Shown piece after piece: positions 19,322-21,377 of a DNA stretch of 21,377 nucleotides. A program made the position numbers and the translations under genes. The stretch comes from Pholiota molesta (taxonomy: Eukaryota; Basidiomycota; Agaricomycetes; Agaricales; Strophariaceae). Under the pieces are notes generated by a model, which saw only the letters and a program-made list of their open reading frames with translations, searched no databases and was not told the DNA's origin. The stretch is from the NCBI GenBank assembly GCA_014925825.1, contig JACGCK010000477.1, forward strand, positions 1-21,377, given 5' to 3'. Each line of letters opens with the position of its first letter. Position 1 is the first letter of the stretch.

Positions 19322-21377
19322 CTAAAGTGCTTTCAATGACCTTATCACCCAAGACATATCCATTGTAGTGAATAACTTGGAGCGCAAGAAAGGTTTAATA
19401 TCGAAGATATCGTGTTCTTTGGCCTGTGAAATTTGGTGATGAGTATTTTTTTCTTTGAAGGAGCGTGCACAAAAATAACGCACCTTATCCTCGAGCTCAG
19501 ATAATTTTACTATAACATTCTCGGGTTGCTCATGATACCTTAACTGGTGCTCGCGAACCTTGAGCTTGATGAGGTTCCCAAGTAGGAATGCAAGCAACTC
19601 TTCGTGATCCTTTGACTGGGTGAGGTACTTCCTGAATCCCTATAAGCGTACATGACAATTAATATCCAATATACCACGGAGAATGACAGCAAGGACAAAA
19701 CGCACTCTTTGCAGTGTTTTCTTAATGCTCAACTTCTGCGCGCTGACGAAGCTTCCAACAGCGACCTCGATTGCCAGGTCAATGTCATCCGCACGAACAT
19801 ATTCACGCAGAGCCATCTTCGCGCTAGCCTCTGCCATGCGAATCATGCTTTCCAGATGACGCACTGTGATTGGGTAAGATCCGGTAGCCATTGATTCACG
19901 CCTCAAATCTGCGAAGAGCCGCGAGAGCTTCTCTTGGTCAAGATCGAACAATTTGGGCTTGATCTTCTCCTTTGCATATATGATGTACTTGCGCAAAATG
20001 TCTTGTGGGATAATCTATAATTGCAATATTGAGCAAATACTCAATCAAGTTGGAGGGGATAAAGACTTACATCGGCATCCAAAGTCGTGCAACAGCCATC
20101 TCCTCCGTCTCCTTATCGAACTTCGGATGGCTGCGCAAATGACTGCCCACCACGAATCGCGCGAGCAGCTCGTCCATAACCGGGTCCACCGTATCTTTCA
20201 CCACACAAAGCACGTCGAAACGCGACAAGATAGGCTCCGTAAGCTCCACATTTTGCGCGAATGGGATCGTTGGGTTATACCGCCCACGGATCGGATTGGC
20301 AGCAGCGATAATCGCACAGCGCGCTTGGAGACTGGTGACAATACCTGCCTTGGAGATGGAAATGGACTGCTGCTCCATGGCTTCGTGGATGGACGTTCGG
20401 TCCGCGTCATCTTGTCGAATTCGTCGATGAGGCAGGTGCCCTTGTCCGCGAGGACGAGCGCACCGCCTTCGAGAGTCCATTCTTGCGTAATGGGGTCCTT
20501 GCGTACGCTGGCGGTGAGACCGACGGCTGAAGCACCTTGGCCTGTGGCGAAGACCGAACGATGGGCAGTCTTTTCGACATACTTCAGGAATTGCGATTTC
20601 GCGGTACCGGGATCTCCTAGAAGGAGTACGTTGATGTCACCACGGATGCGATGTTTGTGGTTGATATCCTTAGACACGCCTCCGAAGAGCGACAGAGCAA
20701 TAGCAGTTTGATGTCCTCGTGGCCATAAATCGAAGGAGCGATCGATTTGATGATGCGTTTGCGGATACGTTCATCTTTAGCCAGGTTTCGCATCTCCCTC
20801 TCATCTTCCTCCGTAAGACGGAATGCGGCGAACAAATCCTCTTTCTTGTTGACATGATTGGCTTCAATGACGGTCGAGAAGACAGGGAATCCGTTTTTGC
20901 ATTCAAAGACGCGTCGAAGTTGTTGCGGTAAATACCAGTTACTTCCTATAGTCCTATTCTATTAGCAAATATCATGATAAAGACGACATTCGATCACTAA
21001 CCACTTCCTCTCCTGGTTTTGCACTGTCGATAAGGTCCCACAAAAGAATGACTTCACGATGCCTGGGTAAGCGACCTGCAGGGACCGATCCAGGAGATTC
21101 CTGAAGGGTCATCTTTTGGTAGTTGCGATATACAGTCTACAAAAGAGAAAAAAAAATTAGCTGAATGCATCTTCAAATTGTGTAATCACATACTTGTTCG
21201 GAATTCACAGTAAATGGACCTTTGCTCTCGCAATTTGCGCAATAGCTAATCTTCACTTCTCTGGATGCATCCTGATAGAAGGGACCGAGAACAGCACCAC
21301 ACTTCCGACAATCAAACTTCACATATTTAAGCTGAGGAAAACACCTGTCCTTCGTGACAACACCAGAAACTCGAACA
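19322..21377 (-). CDS. MCM2: MCM2 replicative helicase subunit (C-terminal two-thirds; truncated and frame-disrupted)
   Basis: Subunit of the MCM2-7 helicase loaded at replication origins. Exons on the minus strand: 21377-21194, 21137-21002, 20945-20071, 20014-19706, 19639-19484, 19423-19322; introns are 56-66 nt, all phase 0. Visible in order: the C4 zinc finger (CRKC ... CANC), [43 protein letters not shown], Walker [10 protein letters not shown], Walker [10 protein letters not shown], the arginine finger in LSRFD and the C-terminal winged-helix region. MCM2 is chosen over MCM3-7 by the [15 protein letters not shown] and SIYGHEDIK blocks. The 875-nt exon is four bases short: losses at TTT 20707-20709, T20407, GC 20089-20090 and T-run 20894-20898. 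The 136-nt exon has one extra base at TT 21060-21061. The N-terminal serine-rich region lies beyond the window. No sign of a transposon or other physical break. Confidence 0.93.

Noticed and set aside
1..21377. tRNA/rRNA genes, CRISPR arrays, transposons, long terminal repeats or viral genes
   Set aside because: I looked for cloverleaf-like motifs, long direct or inverted repeats, and reverse transcriptase or transposase motifs, and saw none. CRISPR is not expected in this eukaryotic context.

Overview
This window is eukaryotic nuclear DNA, almost certainly from a mushroom-forming basidiomycete (Agaricomycetes-like). The evidence is dense short introns (about 45-100 nt, GT-AG with some GC-AG), compact gene spacing, and gene content that includes a fungal-type phenylalanine ammonia-lyase, MIA40, MCM2 and SSL1. 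All gene models were spliced by hand from codon continuity, splice signals and family motifs; no search was run.

Layout. (1) 1-803, minus: 5' part of SSL1, a TFIIH subunit, running off the left edge. (2) About 1036-1940, plus: a coding-like stretch I cannot resolve or name. (3) 2126-4930, plus: phenylalanine ammonia-lyase (PAL), 12 exons, with a TATA box 49 nt before the ATG. (4) 5194-6599, minus: a cation diffusion facilitator with a His-rich N-terminus (mitochondrial MMT-like). (5) 7191-8787, minus: iron-type alcohol dehydrogenase/maleylacetate-reductase-like enzyme, 8 exons. (6) 9078-10313, plus: flavin-reductase-like FMN-binding split-barrel protein, sharing a 290-bp divergent promoter with gene 5. 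(7) 10897-16083, plus: a very large PH + Sec7 (Arf-GEF-like) protein. (8) 16997-17886, plus: coiled-coil protein ending in a J-like HPD motif. (9) 18010-18913, plus: MIA40. (10) 19322-21377, minus: MCM2, running off the right edge.

How the genes work together. Most are unrelated housekeeping genes (transcription/repair, mitochondrial metal transport and import, replication licensing, membrane traffic). The only metabolic grouping is PAL, the maleylacetate-reductase-like enzyme and the flavin reductase within about 8 kb. It could reflect aromatic catabolism, but this is inference.

The most striking sequence-level observation is a cluster of single-nucleotide indels, mostly one-base losses and often in homopolymers. 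They break or garble PAL (2), the HPD protein (4), MIA40 (4), MCM2 (at least 5) and possibly the Sec7 gene (1). SSL1, the metal transporter, the dehydrogenase and the flavin reductase read cleanly. Restoring the inferred bases makes every exon length and phase consistent. Because MCM2 and MIA40 are essential in yeasts, consensus errors in part of the assembly are more likely than real pseudogenes, but a decayed second copy is not excluded. Also notable are three GC-AG introns in two neighbouring genes, and a Sec7 domain that lacks the catalytic glutamate.
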